64,000 bases of DNA, taken from Gp6-AA40 sp050742535 (GTDB lineage Bacteria > Acidobacteriota > Vicinamibacteria > Vicinamibacterales > UBA2999). A program made the translations under genes and the position numbers. The notes under the pieces are model-generated. The model saw only the letters and a program-made list of their open reading frames with translations, was not told the origin of the DNA and did no database searches. Positions 8,674 to 16,583 of this stretch are shown piece by piece. Within the stretch, counting starts at the first letter, position 1. Every line of letters begins with the position of its first letter. The stretch spans positions 1-64,000 of the forward strand of contig JBOGIQ010000001.1 in the NCBI GenBank assembly GCA_050742535.1, read 5' to 3'.

Positions 8674-9653
8674 CGGCCGTGGCGGGCGAGCCGCAGCACC
8701 ACATCGGCGTCGCACACGCATCGTGGATCATTGCCGGCCGTGCGCATCTCGCGTGCGTGCTCGAGGTCACTGCGCCGAAGCCGGGAAACGTGTCGCCCGG
8801 CCGGCCGTTCGCAGACATGCGCTACGAGGATTTTCTCCTCAGCGCCGAGGCGATTGCGCGGCCGCTCGAAGGCGCCGGCCGGCGGCCGCTCGGTGAAACC
8901 ATCCTGCGGGCGGTGGAGGCAACGGCGTCCCGGACTCGCGCCAACACCAACCTTGGCATTGTCCTGCTGCTGGCGCCGTTGGCGCGAGCCGCCATCCTGC
9001 TGCTCGATTCGCCGCCGCCGCCGGAGCGCGACCGCCGGCTGCGCAATCTGCGCACGGCAGTGGCGGGAGTGCTCGCGGACACGACGATCGACGATGCGAG
9101 GAATGCATACCGCGCGATCCGTCTCGCCAATCCGGGTGGACTCGGCACCGCCGAGGAACAGGACGTGACGGCCGAGCCGACGGTCACGCTGCTCGAGGCG
9201 ATGCGGCTGGCCGCCGACCGCGACGGCATCGCGCGTGAATACGCGTCGTCGTACCAGACAACGTTTGAACGAGGTGTGCCTGCGCTGCTGCAGGCCCGTG
9301 CGGACGGGTTGGCGATGAGCGACGCGATTGTCGATTCGTACCTGACCCTTCTGGCGGGTACGCCGGACACGCACGTCGCGCGCCGGGGCGGCGACACGCT
9401 TGCCCGCCGCGTGTCGCAGCTTGCGGCCGATGCGCTGGCGGCCGGCGGAGTCCGCTCCGACGAGGGCCGGCTGCGCATCGCGGCAATGGATGCCTCGCTG
9501 CGCGATCCGCGCAACCTGGCGAATCCTGGAACCGCAGCTGACCTGACGGCCGCGGCAATTTTTGCCGCGCTCATCGTCGGTGGCTGGACCATCGGGCCGA
9601 TCGACAGCGCGCGTGCTGCGGCACCGTACGAGCAAGGTTCGGAGGCATCATGA
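8670..9653 (+). CDS. CitG/MdcB-like triphosphoribosyl-dephospho-CoA synthase family protein
   Basis: The 327-residue protein carries the family signature near residues 30-55 (EVTAPKPGNVSPG, then DMRYEDFLLSA) and RTRANTNLGIVLLLAPL near residue 90. CitG joins a ribosyl triphosphate to dephospho-CoA through an alpha-glycosidic bond. Here there are no citrate or malonate decarboxylase genes, and members of this family sit in bacterial H4MPT clusters. A ribosyl-transfer step in building the alpha-linked ribose side chain of the pterin cofactor is a reasonable inference but unproven. The GTG start overlaps the ATP-grasp stop (GTGA), and the stop overlaps the next ATG, so it is translationally coupled on both sides. 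Confidence 0.8.
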   Translation: MTAVAGEPQHHIGVAHASWIIAGRAHLACVLEVTAPKPGNVSPGRPFADMRYEDFLLSAEAIARPLEGAGRRPLGETILRAVEATASRTRANTNLGIVLLLAPLARAAILLLDSPPPPERDRRLRNLRTAVAGVLADTTIDDARNAYRAIRLANPGGLGTAEEQDVTAEPTVTLLEAMRLAADRDGIAREYASSYQTTFERGVPALLQARADGLAMSDAIVDSYLTLLAGTPDTHVARRGGDTLARRVSQLAADALAAGGVRSDEGRLRIAAMDASLRDPRNLANPGTAADLTAAAIFAALIVGGWTIGPIDSARAAAPYEQGSEAS

Positions 9654-10180
9654 CGCCGCGGGGCGATTACCGCGTTTCGGTCACCAAGGACTATCTCGTC
9701 TTCTCGTCGGCCCATTTCATCACCTTCGCGGGGCATCGCTGCGAAGGCTTGCACGGTCATAACTACCGCGTGCGGGTCACGATCGAGGGCGCGCTTAACG
9801 AAGAGGCGTGGTTCGTGTTCGATTTCGTCGAGCTGAAGGGGATCATGAAACGGCTCTGCGACGAGATCGACCATCTGGTGCTGCTGCCGCTCGACAGCGA
9901 TCGCATCAAGGTCGAGGAGGAGGGCGAGATCGTCCGTGTCAGCGTGGACGGCAAGCCGCGCTACACGTTCCCACGGCGCGATTGCGCCCTGCTGCCGATT
10001 CCGAATACCACTGTCGAGATGCTGGCGAAGCTGCTGACCGCACGCCTCAAGGACGCAATCGGCGCCGCAGCGTCGAAACCGCTGACCGCAATCGAGATGG
10101 AGGTCGAGGAGAATTTCGGGCAGACGGCGGTGTATCGGGAGGAGATAGGACAGGAGACAAGAGACGGAGATAGGAGATAG
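9650..10180 (+). CDS. 6-pyruvoyl-tetrahydropterin synthase/QueD family protein
   Basis: The 176-residue protein has the T-fold family signature: FSSAHF, then CEGLHGHNY, giving the three zinc-binding His residues and the catalytic Cys, and a late EVEENFGQ segment with the pterin-anchoring Glu. Relatives turn 7,8-dihydroneopterin triphosphate into pyruvoyl- or hydroxymethyl-dihydropterin. In this cluster a role in making the 6-substituted dihydropterin half of an H4MPT-like cofactor is likely. QueD-type queuosine synthesis is the main alternative, but no que gene is near. Its last codons (QETRDGDRR) are written in a purine-rich simple repeat and may be extra. It ends facing the HisA-like gene with 20 bp between. 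Confidence 0.8.
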   Translation: MTPRGDYRVSVTKDYLVFSSAHFITFAGHRCEGLHGHNYRVRVTIEGALNEEAWFVFDFVELKGIMKRLCDEIDHLVLLPLDSDRIKVEEEGEIVRVSVDGKPRYTFPRRDCALLPIPNTTVEMLAKLLTARLKDAIGAAASKPLTAIEMEVEENFGQTAVYREEIGQETRDGDRR

Positions 10181-10208
10181 GAGGACCTTCCTCCTACCTC
10201 CTATCTCC
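10166..10208. repeat. Inverted GGAGATAG repeat between convergent gene ends
   Basis: GGAGATAGGAGATAGGAGG is followed by CCTCCTACCTCCTATCTCC, so transcripts from either strand can fold into a long hairpin. It overlaps the last codons of both converging genes. It could end transcription or insulate them, but there is no T-run of the intrinsic-terminator kind. Confidence 0.65.
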
Positions 10209-10944
10209 CACGTTCCAGCCTCCCGGCGGCCGCAACATCGGCGGGTGTCAGCCGCCCGTCGTGCAGCGCCGTCGCGACGAGCGCGCCGTCGCACCCGATC
10301 GCCGCCAGGTCCCGCACGTCGTCGAGATGCCGGATGCCGCCGGCGGCGATCAGTCTCGGCATGCGCACGGCCGCCCGGATTCGACGCATCATCGCCAGAT
10401 CGGGTCCGGATCCGCTGCCGACGCGCGCAACGTCAAGAACGATCATTTCGAACGCCCCGGAAATAAATGCCCGCCGCGCCACCTCCTCGGGCAGCGTCGT
10501 GCCTGCGGCCTTGCCCATCGGCACGCCGCCGCGAAGATCGAGACTGAATACTGTCGGCCCCGGAGTGCCGAGCGTGATGTCCGCCAGCGCGTCGAACGAG
10601 GGCAGCGTCTCGAGGCCGATCACGACGGCGCGTGCCCCTGTCCGAATCAATTGCCGCGCGTCCTCGGGCGTGGTGACGCCGCCGTCAACGTAGACCCGCA
10701 TGCCGAGGCTGCTCACCGCGCGAATGACGTCGTGCTGGGGCCGGCCTGCTGCGATCGCGTTGAGGTCGGCAATGTAGACGTCGTGAATCTCGAACGTCTC
10801 CAGATACACACGCGCCAGCTTCACCGCGTCGCCGTCGATGGCGGCGCCGCCGGCCTCGCGAACGGGCGCATAGGTCTCGCGCTGTCCGCGACGCGCGTGT
10901 ACGGCCAGGCCGTCCTTGAGATCGATGACGCCGATGATTCGCAC
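10201..10944 (-). CDS. HisA/HisF-family TIM-barrel protein of the H4MPT gene cluster
   Basis: The 247-residue protein resembles HisA (VRIIGVIDLKDGLAVHA, VYIADLNAIAAGRP, VYVDGGVTT, FSLDLRGG, LIAAGGIRHLDDVRDL) and keeps an Asp at the two barrel positions used for acid-base catalysis. There are no other histidine genes, and HisA-like proteins of this kind are known from archaea and from bacterial H4MPT clusters, where they are not histidine enzymes. A role in methanofuran or H4MPT synthesis is inferred from location. The GTG start at 10944 has AGGAGA nine bases upstream. The longer open frame above it crosses the divergent neighbour and is not used. Confidence 0.75.
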   Translation of the reverse strand: MRIIGVIDLKDGLAVHARRGQRETYAPVREAGGAAIDGDAVKLARVYLETFEIHDVYIADLNAIAAGRPQHDVIRAVSSLGMRVYVDGGVTTPEDARQLIRTGARAVVIGLETLPSFDALADITLGTPGPTVFSLDLRGGVPMGKAAGTTLPEEVARRAFISGAFEMIVLDVARVGSGSGPDLAMMRRIRAAVRMPRLIAAGGIRHLDDVRDLAAIGCDGALVATALHDGRLTPADVAAAGRLERGR

Positions 10945-10945
10945 C

Positions 10946-10958
10946 GGAGATATTCTCC
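10946..10958. promoter_or_regulatory. Palindromic Shine-Dalgarno shared by two divergent genes
   Basis: The sequence GGAGATATTCTCC is a perfect inverted repeat in an 18-bp gap between two divergent GTG starts. On each strand it presents GGAGA, 9 and 12 bases before the start at 10944 (minus) and 10963 (plus). There is no room for promoters in the gap, so both promoters must lie in the opposing coding regions. Confidence 0.6.
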
Positions 10959-10962
10959 TACT

Positions 10963-12669
10963 GTGATTCTCGGCTGGGACATTGGCGGCGTGAACACGAA
11001 GGTGGCATGCCTTGGCGACACCGGCGCGCTGACCGTCCGCTCGCGCCCCTTCGAACTGCAGCGGGAGCCAGATGCGCTCGTCCGCGTACTGCGCGATCTG
11101 GCCGCACAGGTTGGCGCAGGATCCATCGTCGAGTCCGGCTTCAGCCGGATGACCGTATTCACGTGCGCGGTGACGATGACCGCCGAGCTCTCGCAGATGT
11201 TTCGGACCAAGCGTGAAGGGGTGCATTTCGTGCTCGACGCCGTGTCCGCCGCTTTTCCCGACGCGACGACGCGGGTGTTCACAACGGACGGCCGCTTTCT
11301 GACGATTGACACCGCTCGTGTCGAGCCGTTGGCGGTCGCCGCGGCGAACTGGGCGGCCACGGCACGCATGGTTGCGTCCCGGTACCGCGACGCGATGCTC
11401 GTGGATGTCGGGACGACCACGACGGACATCATCCCGATCGTGAATGGGGATGTGGTCGCCGAGGGGAAGACAGATCCGGAGCGTCTGGCGTCCGGCGAGC
11501 TGGTATATTCCGGCGCGCTGCGCACGCCGGTTGAGGCGATCGTGCACGAGGTGAGCGATCGTGGCGAGACCTTCGGCGTGTCCGCTGAAGGATTCGCGCT
11601 GATTGGCGACGTGCACGTGTGGCTGGGCCGGCTGGCGGCGGAGGACTACACGGTTCCGACGCCGGACGGTCGCCCTGCGACGCGCGAATTCGCCGGAGAG
11701 CGGATCGCGCGCGTGATCTGCGGCGATCGCGAGCTGGTTGGCGACTCTGCGCGCACGCACATTGCACATGCGATTGCCGCACAACAGGTGGCGGCCATCG
11801 CGGCGGCAATCCGGCGCGTGCGTTCACGTCATCCGTCTCTTCGTACAGCGGTCGTCACCGGTCTCGGTCACTTTATTGCGAGTGCGGCCGCTCGTTCTGC
11901 GTCGCTGGACGTCGTGTCGCTCGCGGACGACATCGGCGAGGATGCGGCACGCTATGCGCCGGCAGCAGCGGTGGCGCTGTTGTGCGCGGACAGTCAGATA
12001 AGAGCGAATAGTCCGATAGAAGATCGTGGGGCAAACCGTGTCAGGCTTGCCTACCCGGACCCGACAGGGTCCGCGCCACGATCCGCGTTTGTGATCAAAG
12101 TCGGTGGCGGTCTGCTCGAACACATCGACCATCTCGATCGCGTCGTTGCGGCCATCGCCGATGTCGGCCGGACGCTGCGAGTCGTGGTCGTCCCTGGCGG
12201 CGGACCGTTCGCGGACGCGGTGCGCCGTGTCGATCGACGTCTGGCGCTCGGTGACGAGGAAGCACACTGGATGGCGATCCTCGGAATGGATCAGTACGCG
12301 CACCTGCTGGCGGCGCGAATCGATTCCGGAACCGTGGTTGCCGGACGCGAACAGATCGCGGACGCGCATCGCAGAACGCAGATTCCGGTGCTGGCTCCAT
12401 CGGCATGGCTCAAGGCCGCTGACCCGCTTCCACACAGCTGGGACGTGACGAGCGACAGCATCGCAGCCTGGGTGGCCGGCGAACTTGGCGCCGCGCGCCT
12501 GCTGTTGATCAAACCGCCCGGCGCGCGGGGTCCGGACCTCGTCGACGCGCACTTCCAGAAGACACAGCCGGCCGGGTGCGTCTGCGACTGTCTGGACGCC
12601 GATGAGGCGATCGGTCTGCTCAGCCGCGCCGCAGGGCACGACCGAGCGCACGCACTCGACTCTCGCTGA
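10963..12669 (+). CDS. Fused MfnF-like (COG1548, H4MPT-linked C1 protein) and MfnE-like amino-acid-kinase domains
   Basis: The 568-residue frame joins two proteins. Residues 1 to about 350 are a hydantoinase/sugar-kinase-like ATPase of the H4MPT-linked C1 family (GWDIGGVNTKVA; VDVGTTTTDIIPI; VTGLGHFIASA). Residues about 375-568 are an amino-acid kinase fold (VIKVGGGLLEHID; VVVPGGGPFADAVRR; SWDVTSDSIAAWVAGELG). In Methanocaldococcus the equivalents MfnF and MfnE do the last two steps of methanofuran core synthesis: phosphorylation of aminomethylfuranmethanol phosphate and coupling to glutamyl-tyramine. The linker (residues about 354-373) is a palindromic element at 12022-12083, after which a GTG at 12091 could start the kinase separately. 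So fused or separately started products are both possible. I took GTG 10963 as the start. A second element (11131-11150) lies within the first domain. Confidence 0.78.
   Translation: MILGWDIGGVNTKVACLGDTGALTVRSRPFELQREPDALVRVLRDLAAQVGAGSIVESGFSRMTVFTCAVTMTAELSQMFRTKREGVHFVLDAVSAAFPDATTRVFTTDGRFLTIDTARVEPLAVAAANWAATARMVASRYRDAMLVDVGTTTTDIIPIVNGDVVAEGKTDPERLASGELVYSGALRTPVEAIVHEVSDRGETFGVSAEGFALIGDVHVWLGRLAAEDYTVPTPDGRPATREFAGERIARVICGDRELVGDSARTHIAHAIAAQQVAAIAAAIRRVRSRHPSLRTAVVTGLGHFIASAAARSASLDVVSLADDIGEDAARYAPAAAVALLCADSQIRANSPIEDRGANRVRLAYPDPTGSAPRSAFVIKVGGGLLEHIDHLDRVVAAIADVGRTLRVVVVPGGGPFADAVRRVDRRLALGDEEAHWMAILGMDQYAHLLAARIDSGTVVAGREQIADAHRRTQIPVLAPSAWLKAADPLPHSWDVTSDSIAAWVAGELGAARLLLIKPPGARGPDLVDAHFQKTQPAGCVCDCLDADEAIGLLSRAAGHDRAHALDSR
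11131..11150. repeat. Palindromic element, GAGTCCGGCTTCAGCCGGAT type, inside the MfnF-like domain
   Basis: It is read in frame as ESGFSRM just before the conserved AVTMTAEL strand. The same element occurs at 16551, 27978 and 61190. Confidence 0.8.
12022..12083. repeat. Long compound palindromic element forming the MfnF-MfnE linker
   Basis: It begins GATCGTGG, holds two inner inverted repeats (GCAAACCGTGTCAGGCTTGC and GGACCCGACAGGGTCC) and ends CCACGATC. It keeps the frame through both domains without a stop. The same outer ends and layout occur at 17121-17183 and 49982-50041. Confidence 0.85.
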
Positions 12670-13312
12670 CGACGCCGTTCCGGCCGTTGTCGCAGGCGGC
12701 GCCGCGAACGCCGGCGATATCGGCGCCGGCGTCGTGAACGCGTTCCAGATCGTCGATCGTCAGGCTGCCCGCCACCGCAACGATTCGTCCCGATCCCCTG
12801 GCCCGCGCGACGAACGACCGGAGCGAGACGGATGTCATGAGCGTGGTGAGGCCGGGGCCGCATTTGTCGCAGGTGTCGAGCAGTACGCCGGCAGCGCGGC
12901 TGCGATCCGCAAGTGCAATCACTTCATCAGGTGTCGGCGCCGCGACTTTCTCGAAGTCTGCGTACGCAACCAGTACCAGATCCGCGGCGATGCTGTTGAC
13001 CGCTTCTGACGTCAGCACGTCGGCCGCGGCATCGAGCCGTCCTCGCATCCCCGCGAACCCGACCTTGACGAACGCCGCATGTACCCGCGTCGCGGCGTGC
13101 GCGCCGCGGACGATGTCGTCGCGACCGGCTTCGCCGAGCGCCGCGCTCACCGGGGCCCCGCCGGCGACCGCCGACGCGATTGATGCGAGGGCGGCGGGAG
13201 AAACCGGACCGAGCGGGCCGTTCGACGGCTCCTTCGCGTCGACGATGTCCGCGCCGCCGGCCAGCGCCGCTGCAGCCTCGGAGGCGTTTCGCACGCTCAC
13301 CAGCAACCGCAT
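12620..13312 (-). CDS. mfnB: (5-Formylfuran-3-yl)methyl phosphate synthase
   Basis: The 230-residue protein matches the UPF0264/MfnB family: MRLLVSVRNASEAAAAL, GADIVDAKEPSNGPLGP with the active-site Lys, VKVGFAGM, and GVLLDTCDKCGPGL. MfnB condenses two glyceraldehyde-3-phosphate molecules into the furan ring that becomes the core of methanofuran. This directly supports a methanofuran-like cofactor in this organism. Its 3' end overlaps the convergent MfnF/MfnE fusion gene by 50 bp. Its start is only 30 bp from the divergent SDR gene, so the two probably share a regulatory region. Confidence 0.88.
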   Translation of the reverse strand: MRLLVSVRNASEAAAALAGGADIVDAKEPSNGPLGPVSPAALASIASAVAGGAPVSAALGEAGRDDIVRGAHAATRVHAAFVKVGFAGMRGRLDAAADVLTSEAVNSIAADLVLVAYADFEKVAAPTPDEVIALADRSRAAGVLLDTCDKCGPGLTTLMTSVSLRSFVARARGSGRIVAVAGSLTIDDLERVHDAGADIAGVRGAACDNGRNGVVSESRVRALGRALRRG

Positions 13313-13342
13313 GAGGTGGGAAGCCTACTATGATCGCCTTCC

Positions 13343-14110
13343 ATGGTGGATTCGGCGCCGCTGGCCGGGCAAACGATGGTCATCACGGGAGCCTCGAGCG
13401 GCATCGGCCGCGGCATCGCACTCGCCGCCGCCCGCGCTGGCGCCGACGTCGCCCTCACGTACCGATCGAACGAAGCGGGCGTACGCCAGACCGCGGCGGA
13501 CGTCGAGGCGATCGGCCGGCGTGCTGTCGTCACCCGCATGGATCTCGCGGACGCCCAGTCGATTCACGCGTTGGCGGACGAGGTCAGCGGGACGTTTGGC
13601 CGCATCGACGCCTGGGTGAACAACGCCGGCGCGGATATCGTGACCAGCGGCGGCGACGCCCTGTCGCGCCTCGACAAGCTCGATCTGCTGCTGCGCGTCG
13701 ATCTGCGAGGCACGATGATCGCGTCGTGGAAAGCAGCGGAACTCATGGCGGCGCAATCCGATGGCGGGGTCATCATCAATCTCAGCTGGGATCACGTCGC
13801 CACCGGGATGGAAGGGTCGAACCCGCAGCTCTATTCCGCGGCCAAGGGCGCCATCACGTCGTTCAGCAAGTCGCTGGCACGCAGCGTCGCGCCGCGCGTG
13901 CGCGTGAATATCGTGGCGCCGGGCTGGATCGAAACGGCGTTCGGCTCGGGCGTCGATCGCGGCGTGTACCGCGCCGTTGCCGAGTCCACGCCGTTGAAGC
14001 GGTGGGGCAAGCCGGCCGATGTCGCCGGCGCAGTGGTGTTTCTCGCATCGGCGGCGGCGTCGTTTCTCACAGGCGAGACGATCAACGTCGGTGGGGGAGT
14101 GGTGATGTAG
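13343..14110 (+). CDS. SDR-family NAD(P)-dependent oxidoreductase, possible dihydropterin reductase
   Basis: The 255-residue protein is a classical short-chain dehydrogenase: GASSGIGRG cofactor loop (near residue 17), NNAG, catalytic Ser in INLSWDH, and YSAAK supplying Tyr and Lys. The C-terminal GETINVGGGVVM is also typical. Placement between mfnB and pterin genes suggests reduction of dihydropterin (FolM or pteridine-reductase-like), giving the tetrahydro form of the cofactor. This is inference from context only; fatty-acid or sugar reductases have the same motifs. It starts 30 bp from the divergent mfnB. Confidence 0.75.
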   Translation: MVDSAPLAGQTMVITGASSGIGRGIALAAARAGADVALTYRSNEAGVRQTAADVEAIGRRAVVTRMDLADAQSIHALADEVSGTFGRIDAWVNNAGADIVTSGGDALSRLDKLDLLLRVDLRGTMIASWKAAELMAAQSDGGVIINLSWDHVATGMEGSNPQLYSAAKGAITSFSKSLARSVAPRVRVNIVAPGWIETAFGSGVDRGVYRAVAESTPLKRWGKPADVAGAVVFLASAAASFLTGETINVGGGVVM

Positions 14111-14149
14111 TGATGTGGGGCATCGTTGGGCGCGTTGGGAGTTTTCGAT

Positions 14150-14509
14150 ATGCCAACAAAAGAACGCACGTATAACGACACTGAGATTGCGGACCGGCTG
14201 AAAGATCTCCCCGGCTGGTATTTGGAAGACGGGTGGATCCGGCGCGTCTACAAGACAGACGGCTGGCCGACGACGCTGATGCTGGTGAACGCCATCGGCT
14301 ATCTCTCCGAAGCGGCGTACCACCATCCGGATCTGTCCGTGACCTGGGGACGGCTGACGGTGAAGCTGTCGACGCACAGCGCCGGCGGCATCACCGACAA
14401 GGACTTCGAGCTGGCGCGCAAGATCGAGGATGTCGTCCTCTGGCGTCCGTCCGGCGGCTCGCTCGAGGGGACGCCGAACAAGTTCGTGCGGAGCGGCGAT
14501 CCGCGTTGA
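14150..14509 (+). CDS. 4a-hydroxytetrahydrobiopterin (pterin-4a-carbinolamine) dehydratase
   Basis: The 119-residue protein shows the PCD signature AAYHHPDLSVTWGRLTVKL followed by a His and DKDFELARKIE, with the paired His residues of the active site. PCD removes water from 4a-hydroxy-tetrahydropterin. No aromatic amino-acid hydroxylase is seen, so here it more likely serves the H4MPT-type pterin, as in other clusters of this kind. The start is the ATG at 14150, nine bases after GGGAG; an upstream in-frame TTG is less likely. Confidence 0.85.
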   Translation: MPTKERTYNDTEIADRLKDLPGWYLEDGWIRRVYKTDGWPTTLMLVNAIGYLSEAAYHHPDLSVTWGRLTVKLSTHSAGGITDKDFELARKIEDVVLWRPSGGSLEGTPNKFVRSGDPR

Positions 14510-14525
14510 TCGACCCTCAGCGATC

Positions 14526-15953
14526 GTGACAGCCAACGGGGTCACACGCGTACTGTTCGTCACCGGCAAGCTGGCAGAGCCGGCACTGCGGCGTGTGCTC
14601 TCGGAGGCGGACCTGCCGTTCAGCGTGGATGTGGCGGTGATGCGCATTACCGTTGCCGCGCTGATGACGACGGAGTGGATCGCCCGCTTTCTGGAGGTTC
14701 CGTCCGGCACCGACCTGGTCATGATTCCCGGCCTGTGCGAAGGCGACGCCGCGGCCGTCGCTGCCAGCACGGGCGTGCGCGTCGAGAAGGGGCCCAAAGA
14801 CCTGCGCGAGATCCCGCAGTATTTCGGCCGCGCCGAAGCGGCGCGCGACTACGGCGCGTGGGACATCGAGATCCTCGCGGAAATCAACAACGCCCCGCGG
14901 CTGACACCGGCGGCCATCCGCGCGGCAGCGGAGTACTTCCGTACGTCGGGCGCCGACGTGATCGACATCGGCTGCACGCCCGGGCTGCAATTCCCAAACC
15001 TCGGCGCCATCGTTCGCGACCTCGCGTCAGCCGGGATGCGTGTGAGCATCGACACGTTCGACCCGCACGAAATCCGCACCGCGGTCGAGGCCGGCGCCGA
15101 GCTCGTCCTCAGCGTCAACGGCACCAATATCGATGTCGCCCGCGATCTGGCCGGGTCGCCGGCGCGTGTCGTTGTCGTTCCTGATCTCGGCGCGTCGCTC
15201 GACACGATGGATCGCAGCGTCGACAAGCTGGAGGCGTGGGGCGTGCCGTATCTGCTCGATCCGATCCTCGAGCCGATCGGGTTCGGCTTCACGGCATCGA
15301 TCGAGCGCTACGCCGGGACCCGCCGCCGCTACCCGGATGCCGACATGTTGATGGGGATTGGGAACCTCACGGAACTGACGGCGGCGGATTCGACCGGCGT
15401 GAACGCGATGCTCATCGCCGTCTGTCAGGAGCTCGGCATTCGGTCCGTCCTGACGACGGAGGTCATTCCGTGGGCCAGAGGAGCCGTGCGCGAAATAGGG
15501 ATCGCGCGTCAGCTGATGCACTACGCCGTCACACGCAGGACGATCCCGAAGGGCGTGGACGATCGGCTGGTGACGATCAAGGACCCGTCGGTCCTCAGCT
15601 ACAGCGAGGGCGAGCTGCGTGCCCTGCAGGCGCGCATCACCGACCCGAACTTTCGCATCTTTGCCGACGCGGACGCGATTACGGTGTTCAACAACGAGCG
15701 GTTCGTGCGCGGCACGAACATCCAGGAAATCTTCAATCAACTTGGCGTGGACGAGCCGTCGCACGCCTTCTATCTGGGCAAGGAACTGGCGCGGGCGAGT
15801 CTGGCGGTCACGCTCGGAAAGACGTACCGTCAGGAAGGATCGCTGTCGTGGGGCTATCTGACGCCGCCCGACGATGCGAAGTCCGAGCACGTGACGCTGA
15901 CGCAGAAACCGGCACGCCTGAAGGGGCGCCCTACGAACGCGAACCCGTCATGA
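14526..15953 (+). CDS. Dihydropteroate-synthase-related protein of H4MPT biosynthesis (DUF6513 plus DHPS-like barrel)
   Basis: The 475-residue protein has an N-terminal DUF6513-like part (VLFVTGKLAEPALRRVLSE, residues 5-110), then a pterin-binding TIM barrel (ILAEINNAPRLTPAAIRAAA, GADVIDIGCTPG, MRVSIDTFDP, LSVNGTNID, LLDPILEPIGFG). Archaeal relatives replace folate-type DHPS and are thought to couple the dihydropterin to ribofuranosyl-aminobenzene phosphate, the product of the MptG reaction. The GTG at 14526 starts the conserved part. The C-terminal RLKGRPTNANPS overlaps a palindromic element (15911-15936). The stop overlaps the next ATG (ATGA). Confidence 0.82.
   Translation: MTANGVTRVLFVTGKLAEPALRRVLSEADLPFSVDVAVMRITVAALMTTEWIARFLEVPSGTDLVMIPGLCEGDAAAVAASTGVRVEKGPKDLREIPQYFGRAEAARDYGAWDIEILAEINNAPRLTPAAIRAAAEYFRTSGADVIDIGCTPGLQFPNLGAIVRDLASAGMRVSIDTFDPHEIRTAVEAGAELVLSVNGTNIDVARDLAGSPARVVVVPDLGASLDTMDRSVDKLEAWGVPYLLDPILEPIGFGFTASIERYAGTRRRYPDADMLMGIGNLTELTAADSTGVNAMLIAVCQELGIRSVLTTEVIPWARGAVREIGIARQLMHYAVTRRTIPKGVDDRLVTIKDPSVLSYSEGELRALQARITDPNFRIFADADAITVFNNERFVRGTNIQEIFNQLGVDEPSHAFYLGKELARASLAVTLGKTYRQEGSLSWGYLTPPDDAKSEHVTLTQKPARLKGRPTNANPS
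15911..15936. repeat. Palindromic element, GCCTGAAGGGGCGCC type, at the 3' end of the DHPS-like gene
   Basis: It is the same kind of element as those at 55960 and 61559 and supplies the last residues of the protein. Confidence 0.65.
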
Positions 15954-16564
15954 GTGAGATGCAACGAGGCAGCGACGTCCGCACGTCCGAATACCCGATC
16001 GACACGCTGTTCCTGGATCGATGGTCGCCGCGCGCGATGTCCGGCGAAGCGCTCAGCGACGCCGAGCTGCTGACGTTGTTCGAGGCGGCGCATTGGGCTC
16101 CCTCATCCGGTAATTCGCAGCCGTGGCGGTTCCTCTATGCCCGCCGCGACACGGAGCACTGGCCGCTGTTCTTCGATTTGCTGAACGAAGGCAACAAGAC
16201 CTGGTGCCATCGCGCCGCCGCGCTGCTCGTGTTCATCTCGCGCACGACGAACGAGAAGTCGGGCCGCGCGCTCGTCACCCATTCGTATGACACCGGCGCC
16301 GCCTGGATGAGCCTTGCCCTGCAGGGGTGGATCAAGGGGCTGGTCGTGCACGGGATGGCCGGGTTCGATTACGCCCGCGCGAAAGACGCGCTGCACGTGC
16401 CGGATGACTTCACGGTCGAGGCAATGGCTGCCATCGGCCGGCTCGGGCCGAAGGAGGATCTGCCGCCGCAGCATCTCTCGCGGGAATTCCCCGGTCAGCG
16501 CCGGCCGGTCGCCGAACTCGTGTTCGCGGGACCGTTTCGCCCGGACGGTGGAGTCCGGCTTTAG
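15950..16564 (+). CDS. Nitroreductase-family FMN oxidoreductase
   Basis: The 204-residue protein shows RWSPRAMSGEALSDAELLTLFEA and HWAPSSGNSQPWRFLYA, the FMN-binding N-terminus of the nitroreductase fold, and a later MAAIGRLGPKEDLP segment. Such flavoproteins reduce quinones, nitro groups or pterins with NAD(P)H. Its overlap with the DHPS-like gene suggests a reduction step in the cofactor pathway, perhaps of a dihydropterin, but the substrate is not shown. The TAG stop lies inside a palindromic element, so the original C-terminus was probably altered by its arrival. Confidence 0.8.
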   Translation: MSEMQRGSDVRTSEYPIDTLFLDRWSPRAMSGEALSDAELLTLFEAAHWAPSSGNSQPWRFLYARRDTEHWPLFFDLLNEGNKTWCHRAAALLVFISRTTNEKSGRALVTHSYDTGAAWMSLALQGWIKGLVVHGMAGFDYARAKDALHVPDDFTVEAMAAIGRLGPKEDLPPQHLSREFPGQRRPVAELVFAGPFRPDGGVRL

Positions 16565-16570
16565 CCGGAT
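16551..16570. repeat. Palindromic element supplying the nitroreductase stop codon
   Basis: GAGTCCGGCTTTAGCCGGAT spans the end of the gene. Read in frame, its loop gives CTT TAG, so the protein ends within it (GGVRL). Confidence 0.85.
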
Positions 16571-16583
16571 AGCCGATTAGCTC

